A stretch of DNA of 64,000 nucleotides from positions 66,913,984 through 66,977,983 of the forward strand of contig NC_080046.1 in assembly GCF_012489685.1 (NCBI RefSeq), in the 5' to 3' direction. The notes beneath the pieces are model-generated. The model did not search any database and had not been told where the DNA came from. It saw nothing but the letters and a program-made list of their open reading frames with translations. This DNA is from Lotus japonicus (lineage: Eukaryota > Streptophyta > Magnoliopsida > Fabales > Fabaceae). Positions 33,127 through 44,797 of this stretch are shown here, one piece after another. Positions within the stretch are counted from its first letter, which is position 1. Every line of letters starts with the position of its first letter. The translations under genes were made by a program, and so were the position numbers.

Positions 33127-36100
33127 CTATGCATCAAAAAGGCAAATCCCTAGATTTCCTCTTAATTTTTCAAATGTAAGTGCATCAAGGGGTTTTGTGA
33201 AAATATCAGCCAATTGCTTGTCAGTTGTAACATGTTCCAAGTTGACAATTTTATCCTCCACCAAGTCTCTAATGAAATGATGTCTAATATCAATATGCTT
33301 GGTCCTGCTATGCTGTATGGGATTCTTGGAAATATTGATTGCACTGAGATTGTCGCAGTACAATGTCATGACATCCTGTTCAACATCATACTCTTTCAAC
33401 ATTTGCTTCATCCACATGAGTTGAGTACAACTACTTCCGGCTGCAATATACTCTGCTTCAGCTGTAGACAAAGAGACACAGTTCTGCTTCTTGCTAAACC
33501 ATGAAATCAAATTATTCCCTAGGAAAAAACATCCACCAGATGTGCTCTTTCTATCATCTGCACTACCGGCCCAATCTGCATCACAGAAACCAACTAAAGA
33601 AGAATTTGTATCATGAGTATAGAGAATACCATAGTCACTCGTGCCATTGATGTATTTGATAATTCTCTTGACTTGTAGCAGATGACTAGCCTTAGGAGCT
33701 GCTTGAAATCTTGCACATACACCAACTGCAAAGGTGATATCTGGTCTGCTAGCAGTGAGATACAACAAGCTTCCAATCATGCTTCTATAGAGACTTTGAT
33801 CAACATCTTCTCCTTGCTCATCTTTGGACATCTTGATGTGTGTAGCAGCAGGAGTTCTCTTGTGACCAGCCTTTTCAAGACCAAATTTCTTGACTAGGCC
33901 TTTAGCATACTTACTCTGAGATATGAACATAGAATCCTCCATTTGTTTGACTTGTAGTCCTAGAAAATAGTTCAATTCACCAACTAGGCTCATCTCAAAT
34001 TCAGATTTCATTTGTCGGACGAAATGCTCCACCATTGAGTTTGACATTCCTCCAAAGACAATGTCATCCACATAAATCTGTGCTATTATGAGCTTACCTC
34101 TGTCATTCTTCACAAACAGAGTTTTATCAATTCCACCCTTGCTGTACCCATTGCTTACAAGAAATTCAGTTAACCTTTCATACCAAGCCCTAGGTGCTTG
34201 CTTCAAACCATACAAGGCCTTCCTCAACTTGTACACATGATCTGGATGATGCGGATCTGTAAATCCTTTAGGTTGTTCAACATAGACTTCTTCATTCAAA
34301 TAACCATTCAGAAAAGCACTCTTCACATCCATCTGATAAAGTCTGAACTTCAAAAGACAAGCAACACCTAACAAGAGTCTTATAGATTCCAGTCTAGCTA
34401 CTGGAGCAAAGGTCTCATCAAAATCAACTCCTTCTATCTGAGTATATCCTTGAGCAACAAGCCTTGCTTTATTCCTTGTGACTGTTCCAGCTTCATCTGA
34501 TTTGTTCTTGAAGATCCACTTAGTGCCAATGATGTTTACTTCTTCAGGTCTAGGCACTAACTCCCACACTTCATTTCTTCTGAACTGCTCTAGCTCTTCT
34601 TGCATAGCATTTATCCAGTATTCATCAGTGAGAGCTTCATTAACATTCTTGGGTTCTATCTTAGAGATGAAACAACTGTGAGCAATTATACTTCTGGATC
34701 TGGTAGTCACCCCTTCTTGAAGATTACCAATAATGTTTTCTTGAGGATGATTCTTCTGAACCCTGATTGATGGAGCTTTGTTTGTTGTGATATCTTTGTC
34801 TTCCTTTTCATCAGCACTTGTTTCTGACTCATTGTCGAGGGCGGTTGCTGGAGCATTAGCTGGAACATCAGCACCATCATCATCTTCATTCAGAACTGCT
34901 TCTTCCTTCTTGCTTGGTTCATCATCCACAGTCACATTCACAGATTCCATCATGGTCCTTGTGCGAGAGTTAAAAACTCTATAAGCTTTGCTGTTCATAG
35001 AATACCCCATGAAAATTCCTTCATCACTTCTAGGATCAAGCTTCCTCTTAGGATCACGATCTGCAAGAATATAACATTTACTTCCAAATATGTGAAAGTA
35101 TTTTACAGACGGCTTTCTACCTTTCCATAGCTCATATTGTGTAGAGGATGTCCCTGCCCTGATGGTGACTCTATTATGTATGTAACAAGCAGTACTCATG
35201 GCTTCAGCCCAGAACTGGTGTGGAATCTTCTTAGCATGTAACATTACTCTGGCTGATTCCTGGAGAGTTCTATTTTTCCGTTCAACAATTCCATTCTGTT
35301 GTGGAGTGATGGGGGCAGAAAATTCATGGCTAATACCTTCTGTTCCACAGAACTCCAAGAATTTTGAATTCTCAAACTCCCTTCCATGATCACTTCTGAT
35401 TCTTACAATCACACAGTCCTTCTCATTCTGAAGTCTCAAACATAGGTTCTTGAATATTTCAAATGTCTCTGATTTTTCTCTCATAAATTCAACCCATGTA
35501 TACCTTGAAAAGTCATCTACACAGACAAACACATACCTCTTTCCTCCCAAGCTTTTAACTTGCATGGGACCCATGAGATCCATGTGAAGCAATTCCAGAA
35601 CCTTCGTTGTGGTCTGATGCTGGATCATCTTGTGAGACACCTTGGTTTGCTTACCAATCTGACATTCTCCACATAGCTTCCCTTCTCCCAAGCTCAGATT
35701 GGGCAATCCCCTTATTGCTTCATCAGCTATAACTTTTTGCATGCTCCTGTAGTTGAGATGTCCTAGTCTTTGATGCCATACATTCACCTCACCTTCTTTA
35801 GTTAACATACATCTGGAAACATGAGCTTTTTCTTCTGATGTCCACATGTAACAGTTGTCTTTTGATCTGACTCCTCTCATCACAACTTTTTCATCATCAG
35901 TGGTCACAACACATTCTATCTTATTGAACTTCACATCATACCCTTGATCGCACAGTTGACTTATGCTGATTAGGTTGGCAGTTAAGCCATTTACAAGCAA
36001 CACATTGTTCAAGTTAGGAGATTCTGTGCTAACAAGCTTTCCTACCCCCTTGATCTTTCCTTTAGCTCCATCTCCAAAAGTGACATAGTTGGTGGAGTGA

Positions 36101-36489
36101 CTTCTGATATCTTGCAAGAAGCTCTTGTTTCCTGTCATGTGCTTTGAGCAGCCACTATCAAAATACCAATCTTCCTTTGATGATGCTCTGAAGGACGTGT
36201 AAGCTACCTGACATCTGACTTCACCCTTGGGCTTCCATTCCTTCCTCATCTGAACAGGTTTTTTATCGTGCATCTGAGGATAACCATATAACCTGTAACA
36301 GTAGGGCTTTATGTGACCATTCTTACCACAGTAGTGACACTTCCAAGGTACAATCTTCTCAGGCTTGAGCTGGGATTTCACATGTTGAGGTACATGTCTG
36401 GGCAATGAATCTGACAACTCATAATTTCTAGGCTTCTTGAATTCAGTTTGTTTCGCAGCAGACACAAATTTCTTTGAACCTTTCTGATT
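33127..36489 (-). CDS. Sirevirus pol (protease, integrase, RT, RNase H)
   Basis: Continuous frame of about 1,120 codons in the same frame as gag. Order: zinc knuckle [14 protein letters not shown], protease [10 protein letters not shown], integrase HHCC zinc finger (WHQRLGHL...CGEC) and DDE core (LLHMDLMGP), RT ([18 protein letters not shown], catalytic YVDDIVFGG), and RNase H ([23 protein letters not shown]). It ends at a TAG (33127-33129) followed by CAA TTA, the CARYYA-type leaky-stop context described for tobamoviruses and SIRE1. No ATG lies near the 5' end, so expression would have to be as a gag fusion; a TAA separates it from gag. Confidence 0.9.
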   Translation of the reverse strand, partial: NQKGSKKFVSAAKQTEFKKPRNYELSDSLPRHVPQHVKSQLKPEKIVPWKCHYCGKNGHIKPYCYRLYGYPQMHDKKPVQMRKEWKPKGEVRCQVAYTSFRASSKEDWYFDSGCSKHMTGNKSFLQDIRSHSTNYVTFGDGAKGKIKGVGKLVSTESPNLNNVLLVNGLTANLISISQLCDQGYDVKFNKIECVVTTDDEKVVMRGVRSKDNCYMWTSEEKAHVSRCMLTKEGEVNVWHQRLGHLNYRSMQKVIADEAIRGLPNLSLGEGKLCGECQIGKQTKVSHKMIQHQTTTKVLELLHMDLMGPMQVKSLGGKRYVFVCVDDFSRYTWVEFMREKSETFEIFKNLCLRLQNEKDCVIVRIRSDHGREFENSKFLEFCGTEGISHEFSAPITPQQNGIVERKNRTLQESARVMLHAKKIPHQFWAEAMSTACYIHNRVTIRAGTSSTQYELWKGRKPSVKYFHIFGSKCYILADRDPKRKLDPRSDEGIFMGYSMNSKAYRVFNSRTRTMMESVNVTVDDEPSKKEEAVLNEDDDGADVPANAPATALDNESETSADEKEDKDITTNKAPSIRVQKNHPQENIIGNLQEGVTTRSRSIIAHSCFISKIEPKNVNEALTDEYWINAMQEELEQFRRNEVWELVPRPEEVNIIGTKWIFKNKSDEAGTVTRNKARLVAQGYTQIEGVDFDETFAPVARLESIRLLLGVACLLKFRLYQMDVKSAFLNGYLNEEVYVEQPKGFTDPHHPDHVYKLRKALYGLKQAPRAWYERLTEFLVSNGYSKGGIDKTLFVKNDRGKLIIAQIYVDDIVFGGMSNSMVEHFVRQMKSEFEMSLVGELNYFLGLQVKQMEDSMFISQSKYAKGLVKKFGLEKAGHKRTPAATHIKMSKDEQGEDVDQSLYRSMIGSLLYLTASRPDITFAVGVCARFQAAPKASHLLQVKRIIKYINGTSDYGILYTHDTNSSLVGFCDADWAGSADDRKSTSGGCFFLGNNLISWFSKKQNCVSLSTAEAEYIAAGSSCTQLMWMKQMLKEYDVEQDVMTLYCDNLSAINISKNPIQHSRTKHIDIRHHFIRDLVEDKIVNLEHVTTDKQLADIFTKPLDALTFEKLRGNLGICLFDA

Positions 36490-37974
36490 TTATTTGTTTG
36501 CAGTTCTATAGTCAAAGCCAATTCCCTTCAAACTCCCTCCTTGCTTGCTAGTTTCCGTCAGAATTTCATCAAGCATATCAGAACCACTGTTCAACATTCT
36601 AACAGATTTGTGAGTAGCTTCAAGCTTTCTTGTCAGAGTTGCCACTTCCTCTTGAAGTCCTGCATTAATCAACACTAGATTAGCCTTTTCCATAACATCA
36701 GCATTATTAAACTTACTTTGCCATTCCTCCAGATCTTCCTTCAGCTTTGTGCTGAGCTCTTTCAGCCTTTCATTCTGAGAGACAAGTTGTTCTATCTCAC
36801 TTTGCTTTTCTCTCACAAGTTTACATGCTTCTTCCCACTTGATGTGTAGCAGCTTGTAAGTCTCAGCCAGTTCCTCATCTGTAATGTCCTCATCACTTGT
36901 ATCAGACTCATAGACAGTTCCAGAGAAAGCATTGACTTTGTTTGCAGATATCTCCTCCTCAACTTCAGTGTCTTCATCTGACCAAGTTACCATCATACCT
37001 TTCTTCTGCTTCTTTAGATAAGTGGCGCATTCAGATCTGATGTGACCATATCCTTCACATTCATGACACTGCACTCCTTTATTCTGACCAGATTTTTCGT
37101 CTTCTTTGGTCTTCCTCTGTGAATTAGTAAATTTGGGTTTGTTATCGAACTTCATGTCCTGGACATTAGGCCTGGTTCTTTTATCAATCTTTCTCAATGC
37201 TCTGTTGAATTTTCTTGCTAGCATGGCCAGAGCCTCAGTCAGATTTTCACCCTCACAATCTTCATCATCACCTTCATCAGTGTTTGACACAAAAGCAATA
37301 CTCTTATTCTTCTTCTCAGATTTTCCACTCAGTTTCAACTCAAATGTCTGCAAAGAGCCAATAAGTTCATCAACCTTCATGTTCTCAATGTCTTGAGCCT
37401 CCTCAATTGCAGTGACTTTCATAGCAAACTTCTGAGGAAGAGATCTCAGGATCTTCCTTACAAGCTTCTCATCTGACATAGGTTCTCCCAAAGCAAATGA
37501 AGCATTAGACAAGTCACGGACACGCATGTGGAATTCTGAAATAGTCTCTTCTTCAGTCATCATCAGATTTTCAAATTGAGTAGTAAGCATCTGAAGCCTT
37601 GACATCCTCACTCGAGTAGTTCCTTCATGTGCAGTTTTCAGAATTTCCCAAGCATCCTTTGCCACAGTACACGTATTGATCAGCCTAAACATATTCTTGT
37701 CAACTCCATTAAAAATAGCATTTAGAGCCTTTGAATTTCCAAGTGCAGCTTCATCTTCAACACTGGTCCATTCTTCTTCAGGTTTTTCAACAACAGTAGT
37801 AGAGGTGCCTTCAACCTCAGCCTTAGTGGGGTGCTTCCAACCCTTGACAATAGCTTTCCAAGTCTTGTTGTCAATCGATTTGAGAAAGGCTGTCATGCGA
37901 ACCTTCCAGTAGTCATAGTTAGTACCATCCAGAATGGGTGGCCTATTGACTGATCCTCCCTCCTTGTTATCCAT
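36490..37974 (-). CDS. Sirevirus gag (capsid/nucleocapsid)
   Basis: This frame has 494 codons from an ATG just inside the primer site. The N-terminal half is a copia-type gag domain (YDYWKVRMTAFLKS, GTTRVRMSRLQMLTTQFE). A CCHC zinc knuckle (CHECEGYGHIRSEC) follows, then a long Glu/Lys-rich coiled coil. The stop is a TAA, yet the same frame continues into a second zinc knuckle and protease. The TAA may therefore be a disabling mutation rather than the native gag end; I cannot tell. Confidence 0.88.
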   Translation of the reverse strand: MDNKEGGSVNRPPILDGTNYDYWKVRMTAFLKSIDNKTWKAIVKGWKHPTKAEVEGTSTTVVEKPEEEWTSVEDEAALGNSKALNAIFNGVDKNMFRLINTCTVAKDAWEILKTAHEGTTRVRMSRLQMLTTQFENLMMTEEETISEFHMRVRDLSNASFALGEPMSDEKLVRKILRSLPQKFAMKVTAIEEAQDIENMKVDELIGSLQTFELKLSGKSEKKNKSIAFVSNTDEGDDEDCEGENLTEALAMLARKFNRALRKIDKRTRPNVQDMKFDNKPKFTNSQRKTKEDEKSGQNKGVQCHECEGYGHIRSECATYLKKQKKGMMVTWSDEDTEVEEEISANKVNAFSGTVYESDTSDEDITDEELAETYKLLHIKWEEACKLVREKQSEIEQLVSQNERLKELSTKLKEDLEEWQSKFNNADVMEKANLVLINAGLQEEVATLTRKLEATHKSVRMLNSGSDMLDEILTETSKQGGSLKGIGFDYRTANK

Positions 37975-38022
37975 GAGAACTTGAATAAACTCTCTGGAGC
38001 TCACCCAACCAGAACAGGGTGC

Positions 38023-38038
38023 CTGCTCTGATGCCAAT
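38023..38038 (-). other. Sirevirus primer-binding site
   Basis: On the minus strand, just inside the 5' LTR, the sequence is ATTGGCATCAGAGCAGG. It resembles the complement of the 3' end of initiator Met-tRNA (TGGTATCAGAGC) with one difference. Confidence 0.8.
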
Positions 38039-38913
38039 TGTAATTCAGGTTCCCTCTGATACGATTGTCCTACACGATGCTGGGACAAGAGGTTCGACAA
38101 TCGCTTAACAATAAACAAAACTTAACAACAAAACAATAACACTCAAAAGTTGTTAACCCAGTTCAGTGAAAACTTTCACCTACGTCTGGAGGGTTTGCAC
38201 CCAAAGAAAGGAAATCCACTATCTCAAGATTCAGGAATTACAGACACTCATGAACACCTCAGTTCATAGTTCACTTCCTAATCTACCCAGTGTATTTCTA
38301 CTTAGAATCTCAACCTAAGTATGAGAGCCCCTCTCACTTTCTCTCAATCACTGCCACAGTGATTGGTAAACACAATGAACAATCAGAGTTTGAATGTAAT
38401 CAAACAACACAGAACCCTTCTTTGCTTTATAGAATCAGTGAGCAAAGAGGATTCACAAATAACAAAGAACGAAGCATACTAACAAATCCTAAAACACACG
38501 ATCTCTCTCTATCAGCTTCGGTGATCTTCACGTTTTAGGTCTTCATCCTTTTATAGACTTCAGCAGCGGTAGCATGGGCTTTAGGGTTAGCACGGGCTGA
38601 AGAAACAGATTCCAATAACAGCGATTTGAAAACGCAATCTTGATAGATTCGGTTTCTTACTGCACAAGTAAAGATAGAAATCAATCTTTTAACAAAGATT
38701 GATTCAACAAATAACAACCCAACAACTAAAACCCTTCTGAGATAGTTACTTGCTCCTCAAGTAACTCAAAACATATCTTCAACAAATCTTCAGAAGGCCC
38801 ATAACAGAAACACAAGCTGAGGACTGATGTCCTAGCTTCACGAGGTCAGATGCCACGGCATCTGCTTCGACAATCAGTTGTTTTGACAAAATGCAAGGCA
38901 ACATGTTCCAACA
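38039..38913 (-). repeat. 5' LTR of the Sirevirus
   Basis: This is the 875-bp partner of 29335-30209. It is followed by the second AAATG target-duplication copy (38914-38918). Confidence 0.95.
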
Positions 38914-38918
38914 AAATG

Positions 38919-39524
38919 TAAAATGGAACGAATGAATAGCCATCAATTTTTGATTGCTATATATGGGTACTTTGAAAGTTATAATTACATTTAATAGTCA
39001 GTACAGATCATTGATTAGGCATAGTAGAAAATATACAAAATTCCAATATCAGTTGATAGGGCAATTAATAAGAAAGTCTGCAAGTTCACTCTAGTGACTA
39101 GAGTTTGTCTTGGAAGTTAGTCACAATATCTGCAAATGAATGAAATCACTACGAATGTTGTGAAAGTCCAGAGATTGTAAAGTCGTAAATCAAATCGTAA
39201 GATTCTCTCATAGATGTAAAAATACACTTAAACATATACATATTCATAAAAAATATATAGCATAGATAGAAAAATATAATGTAAATCTTATCATGATACT
39301 AAAGTTGAAATAAAAATTCATAATATTAACACTTTAATAAGAGTCATGAGCAGTAGGTTCAATGCAAAATCAAATCAAGTCTAGAAGGATTTCAAAATTA
39401 ACATGGACTTAAAGTACAGTGTAGACATGTTAATTTAATTATAGTAGAAGCAGTTCCTTATTATGAAGGGTAAACATTACTTGTTAATCACTTAATCTGT
39501 CAGAGTTTTCTTCTATCATATCAG
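38919..39524. other. AT-rich spacer before the NMO exon
   Basis: No coding sequence is visible. It ends in a plausible acceptor (TATCATATCAG) for the following exon-like block. Confidence 0.4.
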
Positions 39525-39737
39525 GATTCACCAGATTACATGAGGGAGCTTATAAAGAAAACCAGAACCTTAACTGATAAACCGTTTGGGGTTGGTTTGG
39601 TTCTGGCGTTTCCTTATGAGGAAAACTTGAAAGTGATTCTGGATGAAAAAGTAGCTGTCTTGCAAATTTACTGGGGTGATTGTACAAGGGAATTGGTAGC
39701 TAAGGCTCATGCTGCTGGGGTCAAAGTTATTCCTCAA
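39525..39737 (+). pseudogene. Isolated nitronate monooxygenase (2-nitropropane dioxygenase) exon
   Basis: A clean 71-codon exon with an AG acceptor and GTGAGT donor encodes TRTLTDKPFGVGLVLAFP, then VAVLQIYWGDC and AHAAGVKVIPQ. These match the FMN-binding barrel segment of plant nitronate monooxygenase-like proteins, flavoenzymes that oxidise nitronates. I find neither the N-terminal exon nor the following exon (expected to begin VGSVEEA) within several kilobases, so it is a gene fragment. It lies 330 bp upstream of the duplicated MAPKKK piece, in the same orientation. Confidence 0.75.
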
Positions 39738-40432
39738 GTGAGTTTTATGCCCATTTATCAATAGTACCAAGTTACTTATGCAAATTGGTATTCTAATTTT
39801 TGTCTTCCTTTCATTAGATATGCAAATTAATGATTCAATGCCTATGTCTGCTGCAAAGTTAAAATTAATGAAGCTCGTCTTAAGAAACTGAACCTGTCAG
39901 CTTGTTGTAACCTTTTTTTCTTTCTAACATACCTGTAGTTATGATAAAAAATCTAGCATTACTGAGTATAGAACTCATGATCTTTCTTCCTTGTTGCTAT
40001 TAAGAAAACAGTTGGATGATTTGTAGTCAGTAGATCAATTGTGTCTAAGGCAAGTCAAATCTATAGAATAAACCAACTTTTTTTTTTCCTTTAAGATTGC
40101 AAAGCTCTGCATGCTTAACAGCAACTAGCAAGTGTGAAGGCATTCTCTGCAGTTTTACACAACCACTGCTGTTCGTGTCGTAATTTCACATGTTTGATTG
40201 AAGTAACACAATGTCCAATGGACAATATATGTCAATTCCTTTTGAAATCTGATGACAATTGACTGGATATTAGATGCATGATTACCTTCCTCTTCATGTC
40301 TTTTGACATGACTGATTACCAATGTCTCATTGTTTAGGTGGTGCTCCATAAATTATTCGACGTATGATTATGTGACTTAATAATAATTGCTATTCAAGTG
40401 TTTTCTCATTTCCTTTTCTTCATTTGTGTTTA

Positions 40433-41095
40433 GGCGGAACTATGTTAAGTGTTAACTTTATAAACTTTCTTGTATATGTACTATAAATATGCATCTTATA
40501 ACAAATAACTTTCAGAGCCCCAGTGGTTAGTACTTTCCAATTTTCATGCAAGATTCCAGGTTCGAATCCTGCCTTGCTAACCTGGAATCCTGCCTTGCTA
40601 TTTTTTTCATTATTTAAGATTTAACTAGCCTATTAGTAACTATTTCAATTGGATGATTTTCTCCAGATAAAAAGTATTGTCAAAATAATTAAAAATGAAA
40701 TAACGTTTAAAGGTAAAAAAAATATTGAGAATATTTATTTATTTTTAAGATAACAACATTTGAATGTGATAAATTTTTCTCAAAAATTAATAATTAAGAG
40801 TAAAAATTTACATTCTTTTTCAAATAAAAGATGTGTGAGAACAGTTATAAAAAATGTTACTTAAAGGTACAAGAATATTAAAAAAAGGAAATGTAAAATT
40901 TTTAAGATTATTATTCTAACTTATAATAAATTCTCACTATATTGTAACAAAAAAAAACCTCAAAGTATATGAATTAGTTTAATCTTTATTTTTATATTAT
41001 ATATACATGCTGAATTGAAGCTTATCAAAAAAAAAAAATGCTGAATTGAAATCTTATAATTTTGGCACCCTCAATTTTTATATCCTAGTTCCGCC
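40433..41095. mobile_element. TIR element with TTA target duplication
   Basis: A 663-bp insertion in the MAPKKK-derived fragment has 10-bp perfect inverted ends (GGCGGAACTA/TAGTTCCGCC) and TTA on both sides. The parental intron shows a single uninterrupted TTTATACC at the site. A TTA duplication suggests a PIF/Harbinger (Tourist-like) element. The interior is AT-rich without transposase and includes a tRNA-like SINE head. Confidence 0.75.
40512..40590 (+). repeat. tRNA-derived SINE-like promoter segment
   Basis: It contains an A-box-like AGCCCCAGTGGTTAGT and, ~33 bases later, a B box, GGTTCGAATCC, as in RNA polymerase III promoters of tRNA-derived SINEs. A short CCTGCCTTGCTA repeat follows. 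It does not fold as a complete tRNA. No target duplication was found. Confidence 0.4.
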
Positions 41096-41359
41096 TTATA
41101 CCTTTTTGTTTTGCAGGAAAGTGATAAGCTTTATATCTTCCTTGAGTTAATGCACGTATAAGTGTGCGGGCGTAACATTGTTTGGAGAAATACATCACTT
41201 GTCATCAAAGTAGAGCTTCATTGATCAAATGGTTCACATAACCAGCAATTAATAATAAAAACGGAAAACTAAATGAAGCAACAGTTGCAGTGTGCAGAAA
41301 AGAAAAAAGTGCCATGGAGAAGGTATATACACACACACACTATGTTTCACCTAATTTTT

Positions 41360-44300
41360 TTACTCAAGTTGGCGGGTTGCATTGAATACTCTACCAAATT
41401 CAGCTGAGAATGAACCTTGGTATGTTTCTGAGACAGCATTTGCAGTTTCAGATAGGTCCCTCTTCATCTCTGAAACTTTAGTACCCACATGTTCTTTGTA
41501 TTGCGAGACTGAATCAACCAACTTAAAGAGTTTGCGAGCATGCACTTGAATTTCTTCTTCACTTTGTTTGGTTGCTTCTTGCAACTTCAACTCAGAGGCC
41601 TTGACAAAAATAATGAAGTTCATTAGATAAAATTTCATCACATGAATCAGGCTAATTTTAACCAAAAGCTAGCAGCCATGTTAATGAAGATTGGAAAAGC
41701 TCACATATATCTTCTTTCCAAATGCGTTTATTACATAATTATACTGATTCGGCAGATAAAAGACCGGCATGTATACATTTCACATTGAATTAGCCCTGTT
41801 ACCAAGCTTGATATCCCTTGAATCAGTTCATTCTCCCTCTCTACACACACACACACTACAAATATATAGCTACATAGTACATACACTACATACTCCCTGT
41901 TGGCTGTTTGGATCCAGGTATGCCAAAGCTTATGCTGAAAAGGACTAGGCAAAACATAACAAAGGGCTAGAACAAAAACTAAGCAAAACATAAGAAGCAG
42001 CAAAATATACTTATGCTGAAAAGGACTAGGCAAAACATAACAAAGGATATAACAAATACTTATGCTCTTCGGTGCTCGCAAACTAGCACTCATTTGTGCA
42101 CTGCATGTAGTCTGATCCCCCCAAAAAAGATTACATACTAATGGGTAGCATCAAGATAAATAAGAATTAACTCAAAAACATTACTAGTAAGAAATAGGCT
42201 GATCAATGAGGAGTTTACAGCGAACTTTGCTTGCCACTCCACAGTTATTGAAACAAAGATATAATGACAGACAAATGTTCAATCTCTTGAAGAACTCTTA
42301 GCATTTCAAACTCAATTGATTATTGAAGAAAAAAATAACCCAGAATTTACCTTTAAAACCTCAGCTACCTCCCTTTCCATATTGTCCAAGTCATGATCTG
42401 CTAGCTGGACATCCTCCAACATTTTCTGAGCTTCAGCAGAACATCTACCTGTGTAGTCCTGTGTTTCCTTCTTCATGATGTTCATTTGAGCTTCCATCTG
42501 GCAGATAATGACAAGCAGTAGAAAATAAAGTCAAACAAGTCTTCACACTTCACAAGGCAAGATGACTCTTGTTTCTTAAACCCATCTAACTCTACAAAAG
42601 AGTGTTTCAAAAATATTGCCAGAAAAAAAGGAAGTAGAGGTGTGTATCAACTTGATTGGTCATCAATACAATTCAGATTTCCCATCTAAATATTCAAGTT
42701 ATACAACAGAACAACTTGTATCTGCAAAGTAAACATAGTGAAAACTAAGTCTTAAGATTAGTGCTAAACATGATGCAAAGCACTTACTTCATCAATGTAT
42801 GACTGCATTGCTGCAAGCTGATTTCTTTTCCCCTCAAGCCTAGCAGCATTTTCGTTCGACTTCTGCCGAAGGGAAATTGACTCTTCCAATTTCCCCATAG
42901 AATTTTTCTTGATCTCATCAGCAAAGGAGTTAAGTGCAGGCTTCAGTGTGACTTTGTAATCAATGCCCATTATCTCAGCAGGCGTAGTTCCCTTGGGATT
43001 CAACTGATATTGAACACCATTGCCGATCTTCAGCCTAGAATCAGCACAAAAAAGAGCATGTTTGTGACAGAGACAGAAAACCAATGTCAGAATTGATTCA
43101 AGGCTATACCATTATCTATGTTTGGATTGACTGAAGTCTGAAAGTGATCAAATGGAGTGAAATCAATCATTAACTGTTCTTTTGTTTGAACTATCTAACA
43201 TCAGATGAAGCAGAATGGAACATGACGGAATAAATTCCATCCTTCACTCCATCTAATAAATTACTCTCTCTTCCCCTAGAATTCAGGTGAAATGAAATGG
43301 AACAAATATTTTTTTATCACATACTTAAATGTTCCATTGATTGTTTGAATTGCTTAAGATGATATGAAATAGAATGGAATGCATCACTTTCTACCCAATA
43401 TCTTATCCCATTATTACAATTTCCATTGAAACAACACTATTATTCCATTCCATTCTACCTAACCCATTCCATTCCATCTCATTTCATTTCATTCCATTCT
43501 ACATTAGTAGAACTAGAAAACATTCAATATCAGAAATAATTCATGGGAGACCAGTAGCTAATAGACATAACAGTGAACAATGAACATGTGTTATCAAAGG
43601 CTCAGAGCACATTCAATTGGTAATGATGTTTATATACTATAAATTACAAAAACAAACGGATACTACAACAAATAACTAAGTGGCAGTGAGAGGTGAGTAA
43701 GAAGACACTAACCTTCTAAGGCCCTGGTTACCATCCATTGCGAGTGCCTCCAGGTCCTTGACCTTGTGGCCGAGCTCAGCGTCAGTTTCCCAACACTTTT
43801 CCTCCCATGTATTCCTAGCAAGCTCAGCCTCCCCGATATCCCTCTCCACAGCCTGCAACTCCTTCCTCATCCGCTCCACATCTCTGACATTAAACGTTTG
43901 CATTTCCACCCTCCTCTTCAGCTCCCCATTCTCCTCGCAAATCATCGCATTCTCCCCAACCTTAGCCTCAAGCTGCTTCTCCTTCTCCGCCAACACCTTC
44001 TCCATAGCCTCAATCTTCAACGAAAACTCCTCAATAATCTTGTGGAACTTCTTCACATCATCCTCCAGCATAGCCTTCTCCTTCTCAAGCAACTCCCGCT
44101 GCGAAGGCGCGTTCCTGAGCCTCTCCAGTTCCGCCTCCAAGGCAGCAGCAGCGTCCATGGTGGACTTGAGTTTCTCCTGAGCAAGGGCCTTCTCATGGAG
44201 GATCTTCTCGCGGATTTGCTGGTCGAGATTGTCAACAGCGTCGTCATCGCCGCGGATGAAGTGGAGGTAGCTGTTGAGCGTGTAGGTCAAGAGGAGGTTA

Positions 44301-44797
44301 TTATGGAGAGGTGAAGGGGAAGAAATCGAGAGGTTATGGTGGAGAGATTTGCAGATCTGGACAAGCCAGTGGAGGAGAGCGAGGAACGTTGGCCACTGGT
44401 GCGGCGCTGCCGGAGATTTGAGGATCGATTTGTTGAGTTTGAAAGGGTAATTGAGACGCTTGAGGAGGAAGGGAAGATCGTCTTCGAGTTTGAAAGGGGA
44501 ATCGAGGAGGAGAGAGAGGAGGAACTTGAGGGTTTCATGGATGTCTTTGGAGGAAGGAGATGATGCAGGTTTGAACGTGATGGGGAAGTTATGGGAAGCG
44601 AGGAACGAGTTGATGGTGGAAACCGCTGATTGTTGGAACGAGCGCTCCTTGTAGAGGTCGAGAGTGGGACGGGCGCCGATGCCGACGGAGGAGGGGCGGC
44701 TGCTGGCATCGGAGTCGCGGGGGCGGTAGGAGGGTGTCGGCGGTGGAGGGATGAAGGAGTCCTTCGGTTGCCGGCGAACGGGGCCGCTAGGTCTCAT
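41360..44797 (-). CDS. NDC80: Kinetochore protein NDC80 (HEC1) homolog
   Basis: Four exons: 43713-44797, 42788-43034, 42351-42497 and 41360-41599. They encode 572 residues, close to the size I recall for Arabidopsis NDC80. The first ~45 residues are a basic, Pro/Ser-rich tail (MRPSGPVRRQPKDSF), which in the family binds microtubules and is an Aurora target. A calponin-homology domain follows (~45-185: STINSFLASHNFPITFKP, LLKRLNYPFKLNKS, HQWPTFLALLHWLVQI). From ~200 onward it is a long coiled coil for pairing with NUF2. NDC80 is the main microtubule receptor of the outer kinetochore. The ATG at 44795-44797 is the first in frame. An E2F-like word lies 86 bases upstream. The next gene upstream, separase, acts in the same mitotic process. 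Confidence 0.93.
41929..42046. repeat. Short direct repeat in NDC80 intron 3
   Basis: A ~37-base word beginning CTTATGCTGAAAAGGACTAG occurs at 41929 and again at 42010. A shorter related unit lies between them. It is an imperfect ~81-bp tandem duplication. Confidence 0.7.

Larger units (their letters stand above)
29335..38913 (-). mobile_element. Full-length Sirevirus-type Ty1/copia retrotransposon
   Basis: Two 875-bp LTRs (29335-30209 and 38039-38913) flank a 7.8-kb interior, and AAATG borders both ends as the 5-bp target duplication. On the minus strand a Met-tRNA-type primer site (TGGCATCAGAGC) follows the 5' LTR. A purine tract (AAAGGGGGAGAT) precedes the 3' LTR, with further similar tracts at about 30280, 30297 and 30992. 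The order is gag, pol (protease, integrase, RT, RNase H), then an envelope-like ORF, which defines Sireviruses such as soybean SIRE1. By eye I count five LTR differences (0.57%), implying a young insertion. In-frame stops at the gag second-zinc-knuckle region and before the envelope-like ORF probably limit its own activity. Confidence 0.95.
40071..41146 (+). pseudogene. Duplicated fragment of the MAPKKK gene (intron 3 / exon 4 start)
   Basis: Bases 40071-40432 and 41096-41146 align to about 20120-20541 of the MEKK-type gene. They cover the 3' half of intron 3, the acceptor TTTTGCAG and the first ~33 bases of exon 4 (GAAAGTGATAAGCTTTATAT), with a small deletion and scattered substitutions. Similarity stops after CTTCCTTGAG. 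A 663-bp TIR element separates the two parts. It has no coding capacity of its own. Confidence 0.85.

Noticed and set aside
40512..40590. Complete tRNA gene
   Set aside because: A and B boxes are present but no acceptor-stem pairing or anticodon arm can be drawn; kept only as a SINE-like repeat.
43190..43510. CATTCCATT-rich segment in NDC80 intron 1 as a foldback MITE
   Set aside because: The inverted words are short and low-complexity, and no element ends or target duplication could be defined.
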